Shown one piece after another: positions 52,645 through 63,662 of a DNA stretch of 64,000 nt. The stretch lies in contig NZ_SRPJ01000002.1 in assembly GCF_004785665.1 (NCBI RefSeq), positions 310,001 through 374,000 of the forward strand, in the 5' to 3' direction. The first letter of the stretch is position 1. Each line of letters opens with the position of its first letter. A program made the translations under genes and the position numbers. The stretch is from Staphylococcus pragensis. Its GTDB lineage: Bacteria; Bacillota; Bacilli; Staphylococcales; Staphylococcaceae. Below the pieces are notes generated by a model. The model did not search any database and was not told the DNA's origin. It saw only the letters and a list, made by a program, of their open reading frames with translations.

Positions 52645-53062
52645 AACTTTACATTTCATAAAGTTACAACCGTACTTAAAAGTCCGCTTGTAAGCAGTAC
52701 CTTAAAATAGGGAAGTGGTTTAATAAGACAAAAAGGATACCTCGTATTAGTGATACCTTAGAATGCTGATACGTTAAGTTACCGTATTAGAAAAAACAAA
52801 AGCGAGCTTATTAATCAATAAAAAGCTAACGCACTAAGTTAGTGCATTAGAAAACGAAAATATTCGTTCTCTAAATTAAGACGAATACAGCCGAAATATC
52901 GGCTCAATAGAATTTAAATGGAAAACAGACATATTGGTTATCTAACCTGAAGTACTAGTTTAGTACTTCAGAAAAGCCGTTTGTGGCTTCTCTGCGTAGT
53001 CAAAATGGCAACGCATCACACGTTTATGATTTACGATCTCACGGCGCAAATGTGCGCAGTGA
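52645..53062. repeat. Array of about ten DNA hairpins
   Basis: Consecutive inverted repeats in 420 bp: AACTTTA/TAAAGTT (52645), CTGATACG/CGTATTAG (52766), AGCTT/AAGCT (52805), GCACTAA/TTAGTGC (52831), AACGAA/TTCGTT (52853), AGCCGA/TCGGCT (52889), GGTTA/TAACC (52936), CTGAAGTACTA/TAGTACTTCAG (52947), AGAAaGCC-type (52970), TGCGT/ACGCA (52993), GCGCA/TGCGC within TCAC/GTGA (53039). No gene; a frame at 52983 overlaps the hairpins and lacks a ribosome site. Confidence 0.75.
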
Positions 53063-53151
53063 ATCTCACAATCTAAATTTGAGCAATGAAACTATTAAAA
53101 TACAAATAGTACAATGGTATGATAATGTAAAGTTAAAAAGGAGTATTAGCA

Positions 53152-53415
53152 ATGGCAAAAGCTTTAATGTTAATCATAACTATTGTTTGTATAGTTTATA
53201 TTGTGTATAACTTCATTAAAGATAAACCAGTCATTAATATTTTCTTTGTTGGGATAATACAATCAACTTTATTATTTCTAATCCGCTTCTTTTGGATAAA
53301 ACAATCTTTTAGTAAATCATTTTTATCGTCTTTTGACTTATTTATGATTATAGTTGTAGTTATTTATTTGATATATAAATTAAGTAAGAGAAGAAAAGAA
53401 AAAGAGGATAAATAA
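53152..53415 (+). CDS. Three-helix membrane protein
   Basis: An 87-residue protein with three hydrophobic segments and a strongly charged tail (KLSKRRKEKEDK). AAAAAGGAG upstream; an extended -10 (TGGTATGATAAT) ends about 30 bases before it. It follows the hairpin array directly. Function unknown. Confidence 0.65.
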   Translation: MAKALMLIITIVCIVYIVYNFIKDKPVINIFFVGIIQSTLLFLIRFFWIKQSFSKSFLSSFDLFMIIVVVIYLIYKLSKRRKEKEDK

Positions 53416-53570
53416 TTACTTATAATTACATATTCAACTTGAGTACGCAGCTTGTGTAATGATCTAGTAGTGAATTTCATTCCCAAAACATTGGGAATGA
53501 GATTGTAAATATTTTACTGATACTGTAAATATTGTAGACAATTAATAAATTTAATGCGTATAATGATATT

Positions 53571-53798
53571 AGAAGTTGTTCCCTTATGAAGCACTTCTAT
53601 ATTTTTCTATATGTGAGTCATTTTTTCTTTGCTATGTCCTTTGGGCATAGCTTCATATTTTATTGTAGACAAATATATAAATAATAAGATAATAGCAAAA
53701 GAGGTTTAATAATCTCTAAAATCCTTATATACATAGAGTTTTAACTCTACCTCGACTACATAGAGGCTAGCCTTAATTGGTTAGCTTCTTTTTTGTAT
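53571..53798 (+). ncRNA. Candidate small RNA unit(s)
   Basis: Promoter TAGACA-18-TATAAT (53535-53564) precedes hairpin GCTATGTCC/GGGCATAGC (53631-53651). A second TAGACA-16-GATAAT (53666-53693) precedes about 95 bases with stems TAGAGTT/AACTCTA, CCTC/GAGG and a terminator GCTAGCC/GGTTAGC with TTCTTTTTT. One long or two short RNAs are possible. Confidence 0.45.
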
Positions 53799-53801
53799 AA
53801 A

Positions 53802-53846
53802 AAATCACTCTCAACTTAGCTTATAACGGACTAAGTGAGAGTGTAG
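53802..53846 (-). terminator. Minus-strand terminator
   Basis: Minus strand: CACTCTCACTTAG and CTAAGTTGAGAGTG pair, followed by ATTTTTT. It faces the plus-strand terminator at 53776-53798, so transcripts converge here. Confidence 0.75.
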
Positions 53847-53918
53847 ATGAAAAGTAAGGAGTGAAACGTTTTTATTACTTTATTACACACAAACTAATGA
53901 TTTTTATTATAATAGTGT

Positions 53919-54091
53919 GGCTAAATAAAAATTAGTGTGTAATAATGATAATTGAGATTGTCTAACTGGCGATTCTTTCCTTTCCATTAAGTATTTCTTC
54001 TCCATCGAAAATACTGTATGTTTAGGCAATCTCGACACTTTAAAAGCTTTCATAAATAGCATAACTCTTTAGGGGCGTAAAGCCCCTTTTT
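53919..54091 (+). ncRNA. Candidate small RNA with pyrimidine-rich loops
   Basis: A -10 TATAAT lies at 53908. A long stem GAGATTGTCTAA/TTTAGGCAATCTC (53954-54033) encloses AGTATTT/AAATACT and the unpaired tracts TTCTTTCCTTTCC and TTCTTCTCC. A classic terminator AGGGGC/GCCCCT with T5 closes it (54071-54091). No ORF. Pyrimidine loops like these can pair with ribosome sites of target mRNAs. Confidence 0.55.
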
Positions 54092-54097
54092 GTATGC

Positions 54098-54200
54098 GAA
54101 AAAAGTCTCACTAGTACATGACTAGTAAGACTAAGTTCAATGAAAGAAATGTTGTCTATAACTTATGTTAACATACATCTACTTCACTTAATAGACATAC
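54098..54200 (-). ncRNA. Candidate minus-strand small RNA
   Basis: Minus strand: a TATAAT near 54200, then stem TGTCTAT/ATAGACA around palindrome TATGTTAACATA, ending in terminator AGTCTTACTAGT/ACTAGTGAGACT with T6. No ORF with a ribosome site. Confidence 0.4.
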
Positions 54201-54315
54201 ATTTTATTATAGCTGCTGTAACTGTTCGTGACGGTAGCTGCATGAACAATTCGTTCAGTCATGTATAAAAGGGAGTAGGGAAACACGACGCCTTTTATTA
54301 GTTGATCTAATTAAG

Positions 54316-54393
54316 GAGTGAACGAAACGTTCCCCCCTTATTCATGAGGTCGTGAAACGCTACCCCATAGATGAGTGAACAAAACGTTCCCCC
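54316..54393. repeat. Three 21 bp direct repeats
   Basis: GAGTGAACGAAACGTTCCCC at 54316, GAGGTCGTGAAACGCTACCC at 54346 and GAGTGAACAAAACGTTCCCC at 54373, spaced 27-30 bases. First and third differ at one base. Possibly protein-binding iterons. Confidence 0.6.
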
Positions 54394-54624
54394 ATGTCTC
54401 GCAACTTGCGACGTTAGGTAAATGAATATAGCAACCGCTTCGATACGTAAGAACATTTCCAATTTAGGAATATATTGATACACGGGTGCAGTCCTAAATT
54501 AGGATTACAGCATTAACCAGCTTGTCGATTTGGCAATGTGGTTTAAAGGGGCTATGCTTCGCAGAATACCTTAAAAATCTTTAAAATTAAAATAATTATA
54601 AAGCGTTAGTAAAACTTTATATAA

Positions 54625-54664
54625 AAAAAGCCTTTCTATTCTTGTATATAGATAAGGCTTTACT
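54625..54664. terminator. Terminator of the KtrB-like gene
   Basis: AAAGCCTTTCTAT pairs with ATAGATAAGGCTTT; A run on the left gives T on the minus strand just after the stop codon. Confidence 0.8.
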
Positions 54665-54666
54665 TT

Positions 54667-55974
54667 TTATATATGAATATTCCCTTTAGGGAAACTATAT
54701 TTCTTAGAAGGTTTAGGTGGTATAAACGCTCTAGACATAGTTAACAATCCGACCTTACCGCAAAGCATCACAACTATAATAATAAGTTCAGTTATACCGT
54801 GGTATTCGGAAGTAAAATTCATACTTAAACCCACTGTACCAAAAGCTGATACCACCTCGAACAATATTTTAATTAGTGGTACATTCGGATTAATAATAGT
54901 TAATAAGAAGGTAGTAGCTAAAATGAAAATTATAGAAATATTTACTGTTACAACAGATAGTTTAATATGTTTATCAGCTAAATCTCTATTGAACAAAGAA
55001 ATGTTATTTTCTTTACGTATAGTATTTAATACATAAATAAAAATTATCGCAAACGTCGTTACTTTAATACCTCCAGCAGCACTGAGAGGGGCACCACCAA
55101 TAAACATAAGCATCATTAATAATAAAGCAGTAGGAGTTTTAATGTTACCCATATCAATACTATTAAAACCAGCTGTTCTTGTCGTTACAGATTGGAATAA
55201 GGCATTACCTAATTTCTCGATCAATCCCATATTATTTAAAGTATTGGATTGCTCTAATAAAAAGAATAATATAGTACCAAAAATAATTAAAATACAGGTA
55301 GTTGATAGAACTACTTTTGAATGAAATGAAAGCCTATTAATTTTTTTGCAGTTAATTAAATCAACAATTACAAAGTGACCTAATCCACCTAGAATTATTA
55401 AAAAAGTTATGGTGATGATGATGACTGGGTCGTTAGAAAAGTCTATTAGATTATTTTTGAATAAGGCAAAACCAGCATTATTAAAAGCTGATACAGCAGT
55501 AAATAAACTTAAGAATAAACCACGCCCAACTCCAAATTTAGGTATAAATGACAGACTTAAGCATAATGCACCTATTAACTCTGTAAGAAAACTATAAATT
55601 GCTAAATGCTTAATTAGTTTTATAATCCCTCCAGCTTCATCTATATTCCATGTCACCATAATTAAAAATCTATTTTGCATTGAAACTTTTTTATTTAAGA
55701 ATATAAATGCGAGCATTGTTACTGTCACAATACCAAGACCACCGATTTGTATTAACAGTAATATAACTATTTCTCCAAGTACGTTAAACTGAGATCCTAT
55801 ATCAGTTGGAGATAATCCAGTAACAGTAAATGCACTAGAAGCAATAAATAGAGCATCTATAAAATTTATAGGCTTTTTACCAGTATAGGGTAAATAAAGT
55901 AAAATAGCGCCTATAAGTGTTGTAGATAAAAAAAGCATTAGGTAAAAGTACAAAGATTTATTAGCTTTATTCAT
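54667..55974 (-). CDS. KtrB/TrkH-family potassium transporter subunit
   Basis: A 435-residue membrane protein with the four pore repeats of the Ktr/Trk family: filter segments TVTGLSPTD (near 51), FNNAGF (near 163), TTRTAGFNS (near 264) and FGTVGLS (near 380), each with the filter glycine. The gating loop region GGAPLSAAGGIKVTT is present with Ala where GSPGSTGGG is usual. It should form a Na+/K+ coupled K+ channel dimer and needs a KtrA-type cytosolic ring, which is not in the element and would come from the chromosome. Leftward cargo next to attR. Confidence 0.88.
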   Translation of the reverse strand: MNKANKSLYFYLMLFLSTTLIGAILLYLPYTGKKPINFIDALFIASSAFTVTGLSPTDIGSQFNVLGEIVILLLIQIGGLGIVTVTMLAFIFLNKKVSMQNRFLIMVTWNIDEAGGIIKLIKHLAIYSFLTELIGALCLSLSFIPKFGVGRGLFLSLFTAVSAFNNAGFALFKNNLIDFSNDPVIIITITFLIILGGLGHFVIVDLINCKKINRLSFHSKVVLSTTCILIIFGTILFFLLEQSNTLNNMGLIEKLGNALFQSVTTRTAGFNSIDMGNIKTPTALLLMMLMFIGGAPLSAAGGIKVTTFAIIFIYVLNTIRKENNISLFNRDLADKHIKLSVVTVNISIIFILATTFLLTIINPNVPLIKILFEVVSAFGTVGLSMNFTSEYHGITELIIIVVMLCGKVGLLTMSRAFIPPKPSKKYSFPKGNIHI

Positions 55975-56136
55975 GATTTATACTCCAATAGTCAAATAGT
56001 CTATTTCAATAAACTGATAATATCATAGATAAAAAATAAAATATAATATATATAATACCTACCATTCCGAAGGTAAAAAGATTTAATACATAATTACGAT
56101 TTTTAACATACGGACAAGTAAATATAATTTTAAAGT
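55975..56136. other. Upstream region of the KtrB-like gene
   Basis: A/T-rich, no ORF. A hairpin TACCT/AGGTA (about 56066-56085) lies upstream of the gene. I looked for a c-di-AMP (ydaO-type) riboswitch and see none. Confidence 0.4.
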
Positions 56137-56160
56137 GTCACTTTTGAAGTGGCGTTTTTT
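56137..56160 (+). terminator. Terminator near the right end of the element
   Basis: GTCACTT pairs with AAGTGGC (one G-T pair) around TTG, followed by T6. Confidence 0.65.
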
Positions 56161-56161
56161 A

Positions 56162-56205
56162 TTTTGAATACGTTTTGAATACGTTTTGAATACGTTTTGA
56201 ATACG
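56162..56205. repeat. Integrase arm-type repeats, right end
   Basis: Four perfect tandem copies of TTTTGAATACG, the same unit as at 40545-40566 by the left end. Confidence 0.8.
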
Positions 56206-56309
56206 TTATTTAAAAAATAATAGCAATCTATAATAAAGTTATATCTATAAAATACTGATAAATCAACGTTTATAAACAATTAGAAATACATATAAAAAGT
56301 ACAAACTAA

Positions 56310-59259
<2,950 letters not shown>

Positions 59260-59272
59260 TTTTTAATTATAG

Positions 59273-59313
59273 TCTCCCTTTAATATCAAACAGATATTAA
59301 AGGGAGATTTTTT
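59273..59313 (+). terminator. Terminator of the lac operon
   Basis: TCTCCCTTTAATATC pairs perfectly with GATATTAAAGGGAGA, followed by T6. Confidence 0.9.
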
Positions 59314-59385
59314 AATATATTGATGGCAATATCTAGAAGCTAGTTTATACTTATAAATAAAAGTAAACAGGTGGCGTTAAAGTTA

Positions 59386-60240
59386 ATGACAAAAAGAAAA
59401 ATGATTTATTTCATATTTACAATATTTATAATGACTGCATTAGTAACAGGATGTAGCCAAACTGAGAAACAACAATCACAAAATTCGTCAGCGCTTAAAA
59501 ACCAAACTGTGACATTATTTATGCATGGATATGGAGGTAGTGAAAACTCTGAAAAATATATGGTGAAACAAGCAATAAATAAAGATGTGACTAAAGACGC
59601 CATTGTTGCCACTGTAGACAATCAAGGCAAAGTACATTTCAAAGGCACTATTTCAAATGATGCTCAAAATCCTATTGTTAAAGTAGTGTTCGAAGACAAT
59701 AAAAATGGCGATGTTAATCAAAATGCGACGAATATCAAGAATGTCTTATCTGAGTTAAAAGTGCAATACGGTTTCACTAAATATAACTTTGTTGCACATT
59801 CAATGGGCAATTTATCATTTGCATATTTTATGAAAGATTATGGTAATGATAAACAATTACCCCAACTTCAAAAAGAAGTTAACATTGCAGGTACATATAA
59901 TGGTGTACTTAATCTTAATGAAAAGGTTAATGAAATTAGTGTAGATAAAAATGGTAAGCCTAATAAGTTGAATGATAACTATAAAGAATTATTAGGATTG
60001 AAAAAAATTTATAAAGGAAAAAATATCGATGTTTTAAATATATATGGCGACTTACAAGATGGCACACATTCAGATGGACGTGTCTCAAATAGTTCGTCTA
60101 AGTCATTAAAGTATTTATTACAAGACAGTCCTAAATCTTATAAAGAATCTAAGTATACTGGTCCATCAGCACAACACAGTCAATTACACGAAAATAAAGA
60201 AGTAGCAAATGAAATCATCAAGTTCTTATGGAATAAGTAA
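59386..60240 (+). CDS. Lipoprotein alpha/beta hydrolase (DUF915 type)
   Basis: A 284-residue protein. An N-terminal signal peptide ends in the lipobox LVTGC (Cys near residue 23), so it is membrane-anchored outside. The hydrolase shows FMHGYGGSENSEKYM (oxyanion region) and the nucleophile elbow HSMGN, with a late His in QHSQLHE. ATG 59386 has AGGTGG upstream. Substrate unknown; esterase or lipase is likely. Confidence 0.85.
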   Translation: MTKRKMIYFIFTIFIMTALVTGCSQTEKQQSQNSSALKNQTVTLFMHGYGGSENSEKYMVKQAINKDVTKDAIVATVDNQGKVHFKGTISNDAQNPIVKVVFEDNKNGDVNQNATNIKNVLSELKVQYGFTKYNFVAHSMGNLSFAYFMKDYGNDKQLPQLQKEVNIAGTYNGVLNLNEKVNEISVDKNGKPNKLNDNYKELLGLKKIYKGKNIDVLNIYGDLQDGTHSDGRVSNSSSKSLKYLLQDSPKSYKESKYTGPSAQHSQLHENKEVANEIIKFLWNK

Positions 60241-60246
60241 GGAAAT

Positions 60247-60299
60247 AAAAAAGAGTAGATAACGCAAAAGATTAAAATTTAAGCGTTGTCTACTCTTTT
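60247..60299. terminator. Bidirectional terminator
   Basis: AAAAGAGTAGATAACGC pairs with GCGTTGTCTACTCTTTT, between convergent genes. Confidence 0.88.
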
Positions 60300-60307
60300 A
60301 TTAACCT

Positions 60308-61309
60308 TTAAAAGCAAACTTCAGCTAAATGCTTAATTAACGCTATTCTATTTTCTTCACCAAATACATGGGGCAATATCATCATTTCATCTGCAGTAAA
60401 TGTTTGCTGCATATTATGCAATTGCTCTGCAACTTCGTGAGGTAAGCCACTCAGAATTCTTTTTTTATTTTTTTCAATTTTAACAAGTTCTCTGTCAGAA
60501 TATTGACGATGATGGGCAGTTTCAATAGAAGGATAAGACATAGGTTGCTTTAAATAATTGATACGCATTAACCATAAATGAAGCGCATCGAGTAAATTAT
60601 CAACTGTTTCCACCTTATTTGCAGTTACAACAAAGGTTGCCATAATAACATAAGGCTTTTTATTACTTGTTTCTTTATGATATAAATCAAAGTGCTTACG
60701 GTAGTGAGCGATGACTTTGTTTATTTGTGTCGAAGGTTGTCCCATATGAGCAATGACTAAGGGTAATCCTTTTCTAGCAGCGAGTTCAGCACTTCGTTCA
60801 CTCATACCTAGAATATATAATTGCGGATAACTTTCAATAAATGGCGTAGCTTGTAGTGACATGAAGCGGTGAGGCTGCTTTGTATCATCAGTAAAATATT
60901 TGATTAAGTCATCTATTTGTTGAGATAACTCTGGCTTCTTAGTTTTAAATTCATTCAGTGCTTCGTTCACATTTTTAAAGCTAGGAGAACGGCCAAGCCC
61001 CATATCAATTCGGTGGGGATGACGTGCTTCCATAATCTTAAATTGTTCAGCAACTTTATAAGCGCTGTAGTGGGGCAACATCACGCCTCCACTGCCAATA
61101 TGGATACGATGCGTATGTTCTAATAACATCATCATCACCATTTCAGGCGCACTTGAGGCTACTGAAGGTACTTGGTGATGTTCAGCAATCCAATAGCGCT
61201 CATAACCAAGCTGATCAGCTAAGGTTGCTAATTCGATAGTGTGATTGAAAGCATCTTGAGCTGAACGGCCTTCGAATATAGGCACGTAATCTAAGATTCC
61301 TAATTTCAT
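60308..61309 (-). CDS. LLM-class (luciferase-like) flavin-dependent oxidoreductase
   Basis: A 333-residue TIM-barrel flavoprotein with the family start LGILDYVPIFEG, RYWIAEHHQVPSVASSAPEM and HIGSGGVMLPHYSAYKVAEQF. It uses FMNH2 or F420-like cofactors on unknown substrates. Monocistronic; divergent from the oxidoreductase pair at 61.4 kb. Confidence 0.88.
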   Translation of the reverse strand: MKLGILDYVPIFEGRSAQDAFNHTIELATLADQLGYERYWIAEHHQVPSVASSAPEMVMMMLLEHTHRIHIGSGGVMLPHYSAYKVAEQFKIMEARHPHRIDMGLGRSPSFKNVNEALNEFKTKKPELSQQIDDLIKYFTDDTKQPHRFMSLQATPFIESYPQLYILGMSERSAELAARKGLPLVIAHMGQPSTQINKVIAHYRKHFDLYHKETSNKKPYVIMATFVVTANKVETVDNLLDALHLWLMRINYLKQPMSYPSIETAHHRQYSDRELVKIEKNKKRILSGLPHEVAEQLHNMQQTFTADEMMILPHVFGEENRIALIKHLAEVCF

Positions 61310-61442
61310 ATTAAGCAGGCTCCCTTTTCCATAAAAATATTGATTTCACATCATTTGTCATTATAAGTGGAAAGCATGATGATTGCGATTAAATTGTTCA
61401 TAGTACTATACTGTAAGCAAATATTGAAAGGAGTTTTAGGTG

Positions 61443-62450
61443 ATGAAGAATGAACAAGTATTACTCGCTCAATATCCAGAAGGTATGCCACAAGATGATA
61501 CATTTAAATACGAAGATATCGATGTAGCTGAATTAGGGAACGATGAAGTTCAAGTAGAATCGATTTATGTTTCAGTAGATCCTTATATGCGAGGCAGAAT
61601 GTCTCAAGCTGATTCATATGTAGAACCATTCGAAATAGGTCAACCTATTGAAAGTCATATCGTGGGCAAAGTAATCAACTCTAACTCTAATCAATTTCAA
61701 GAAGATGACATTGTTGTAGGAATGTTACCATGGAAACGCATCAATACTATAAATGAAGACAAAGTCGATAAAGTTTCAAATACAGATATACCATTACATT
61801 TATATTTAAGCACGCTAGGTTTAACTGGCCAGACAGCTTATCATGGTTTGCTTAATATTGGACAGCCTAAACCAGATGAAACGGTAGTGGTTTCTGCTGC
61901 TTCTGGTGCTGTAGGTGCAGTTGTAGGACAGATTGCTAAATTGAAAGGTGCCCATGTGGTAGGCATTGCTGGTGGAGATAAGAAAGTGAATTATCTTACG
62001 GAAGAACTTGGCTTTGATGCTGGTGTAGATTACAAGAAAGACGATTTTGCTGAAGCTTTAGCTAAGGCAGTGCCAAATGGTGTGGATGTTTATTATGAAA
62101 ATGTAGGCGGAGGAATTGGTGACGAAGTATTTAAACATCTTAACCGTCATGCGCATATTCCAGTATGTGGAACGATTTCAAATTATAATCATCCGGAAGA
62201 TGATCAAGGGCCACGTATTCAAAGTACCCTGATTAAGAAACAAGCGATGATGCGAGGATTTTTAGTAGCAGAATTTGCTGATGATTTTGAACAAGCTGGT
62301 AAAGAACTTGCACAGTGGATTCAAGAAGGTAAAATTAAAACTGAAGTATCAATTGAAGAAGGATTCGATAAATTACCGCACGCCTTTCGTAACTTGTTTA
62401 CTGGAGATAATTTTGGTAAGCAAGTGGTCAAAGTTTCAGACGCCGAGTAA
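61443..62450 (+). CDS. NADP-dependent MDR oxidoreductase (prostaglandin-reductase-like)
   Basis: A 335-residue zinc-free medium-chain reductase. SVDPYMRGRMSQADSYVEPF marks the LTB4-dehydrogenase/curcumin-reductase branch; the Rossmann motif is AASGAVGAVVGQIAKLKGA. ATG 61443 is favoured over the GTG just before it for spacing from AAAGGAG. Reduces alpha,beta-unsaturated carbonyls in related enzymes. Confidence 0.9.
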   Translation: MKNEQVLLAQYPEGMPQDDTFKYEDIDVAELGNDEVQVESIYVSVDPYMRGRMSQADSYVEPFEIGQPIESHIVGKVINSNSNQFQEDDIVVGMLPWKRINTINEDKVDKVSNTDIPLHLYLSTLGLTGQTAYHGLLNIGQPKPDETVVVSAASGAVGAVVGQIAKLKGAHVVGIAGGDKKVNYLTEELGFDAGVDYKKDDFAEALAKAVPNGVDVYYENVGGGIGDEVFKHLNRHAHIPVCGTISNYNHPEDDQGPRIQSTLIKKQAMMRGFLVAEFADDFEQAGKELAQWIQEGKIKTEVSIEEGFDKLPHAFRNLFTGDNFGKQVVKVSDAE

Positions 62451-62507
62451 TTTGGTTTCCCTTTTCAAAAAGCAACAGTAGATTGAATAAAAGGTGGCTA
62501 AGAAGTA

Positions 62508-63521
62508 ATGAAAGTAATTGGATTTGAACAACCATTTAAATTAGAAGAAGGCAATTTATTTAAAGAATATGAACTTGAAACGCCTCAACCGAAAGCACGT
62601 GACATACTCGTAAAAATTCAAAGTATCAGTGTCAATCCGGTAGATACTAAACAGCGTATCACTCCTGTTGAAGACGCGCCAAGAGTGTTGGGATTCGATG
62701 CAGTAGGAACAGTTGAAGCGGTCGGATCTGAAGTTGAGTTATTTGAAGTAGGAGATCGAGTATTCTATGCTGGCACACCTAATCGACATGGGTCTAATGC
62801 GACTTATCAAGTTGTTGATGAACGCATCGTGGCGAAAGCACCAAGTAATTTATCGGCTGAACAAGCGGCTAGTTTACCTTTAACCGGGCTTACCGCTTCG
62901 GAAACGCTATTCGACGCGTTTGGTATTTCAACTCATGCTAAAGAGAATGAAGGGAAATCACTATTAATAATTAATGGTGCTGGTGGTGTCGGAAGTATCG
63001 CAACACAAATTGCTAAAGCATACGGTTTACAAGTCATTACTACTGCTTCACGTGACGAAACGGTAGAGTGGAGTAAAAAGATGGGTGCTGATATTGTATT
63101 AAATCATAAGCATGATTTAGCAACGCAATTAAAGCAACATGATATTGAAGCGGTAGATTATGTGTTTTGTACTTTCGATACAGAGATGTATTATGACACG
63201 ATGATTGAGGTTGTGAAACCGCTTGGCCACATTGCGACGATTGTTGCTTTTAAAGAGAAACAAGATTTAAATGCATTGAAGGCGAAGAATATCAGCTTTA
63301 CCCATGAATTTATGTTTGCAAGACCTATACATCAAACGGAAGATATGATTCAGCAACACAAATATTTGAAAGATACTGCTGAAAAGGTAGAACAAGGTAC
63401 GTATCAGCCTACAACTACTAACACGGTTTCAGGGCTTACAGTGGAAAATTTATATAATGCTCATAAAACGTTAGAATCTAATTCAATGATTGGGAAATTA
63501 GTTATTAATGTAGAAGAGTAA
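62508..63521 (+). CDS. Quinone-oxidoreductase-like MDR protein
   Basis: A 337-residue zinc-independent medium-chain reductase ([46 protein letters not shown]). Similar to zinc-type alcohol dehydrogenase-like proteins near ZinD/YhdH. It follows the previous reductase by 57 bases with AGGTGG and may form an operon with it. Confidence 0.88.
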   Translation: MKVIGFEQPFKLEEGNLFKEYELETPQPKARDILVKIQSISVNPVDTKQRITPVEDAPRVLGFDAVGTVEAVGSEVELFEVGDRVFYAGTPNRHGSNATYQVVDERIVAKAPSNLSAEQAASLPLTGLTASETLFDAFGISTHAKENEGKSLLIINGAGGVGSIATQIAKAYGLQVITTASRDETVEWSKKMGADIVLNHKHDLATQLKQHDIEAVDYVFCTFDTEMYYDTMIEVVKPLGHIATIVAFKEKQDLNALKAKNISFTHEFMFARPIHQTEDMIQQHKYLKDTAEKVEQGTYQPTTTNTVSGLTVENLYNAHKTLESNSMIGKLVINVEE

Positions 63522-63662
63522 AGGAAATTAACAATCTATATAGAATTATCTTGAATATGGCGTTTATTATTATGCAATTAGGCAATAGTAATAAACGTCA
63601 TTTTTTATTGATAAATGGCATTAAAAATTAAATAACAATTTAAAGAAAGGAGTTTATGATGG

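Larger units (their letters stand above)
53416..54666. other. Gene-free region with small-RNA-like units
   Basis: About 1.25 kb without a convincing gene. It holds a strong hairpin TCATTCCCAA/TTGGGAATGA (53477-53500), two TAGACA-type promoters, four intrinsic terminators on both strands and short direct repeats at 54316-54393. The pattern is of several short transcripts rather than decayed genes. Confidence 0.6.
40487..56309. mobile_element. PICI-like phage satellite inserted in lacE
   Basis: About 15.8 kb between imperfect 20 bp att repeats. Order: integrase and repressor leftward; then rightward Cro-like, excisionase-like, Bro-N antirepressor, small proteins, replication proteins, DnaC-like loader, sigma-like regulator, a non-coding origin/cos-like region, a RinA-like protein, cargo modules with a MepB-family gene, a hairpin array, a membrane protein and small-RNA units; then a leftward KtrB-like gene. 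No structural, lysis or large-terminase genes are present. This fits a phage satellite rather than a decayed prophage; a replicative integrated element of another kind is the alternative. Confidence 0.8.

Noticed and set aside
52983..53210. 75-residue reading frame over the hairpin array
   Set aside because: No ribosome site, polar random-looking product, and it overlaps several inverted repeats and the promoter of the next gene.
53867..53941. 24-residue hydrophobic peptide (MKRFYYFITHKLMIFIIIVW...)
   Set aside because: Attractive as a type I toxin, but the only start is a GTG that overlaps its own AAGGAG, and half of it lies in a large inverted repeat.
47149..54666. CRISPR array
   Set aside because: Repeats here are inverted or irregularly spaced; no regular repeat-spacer pattern and no cas genes.
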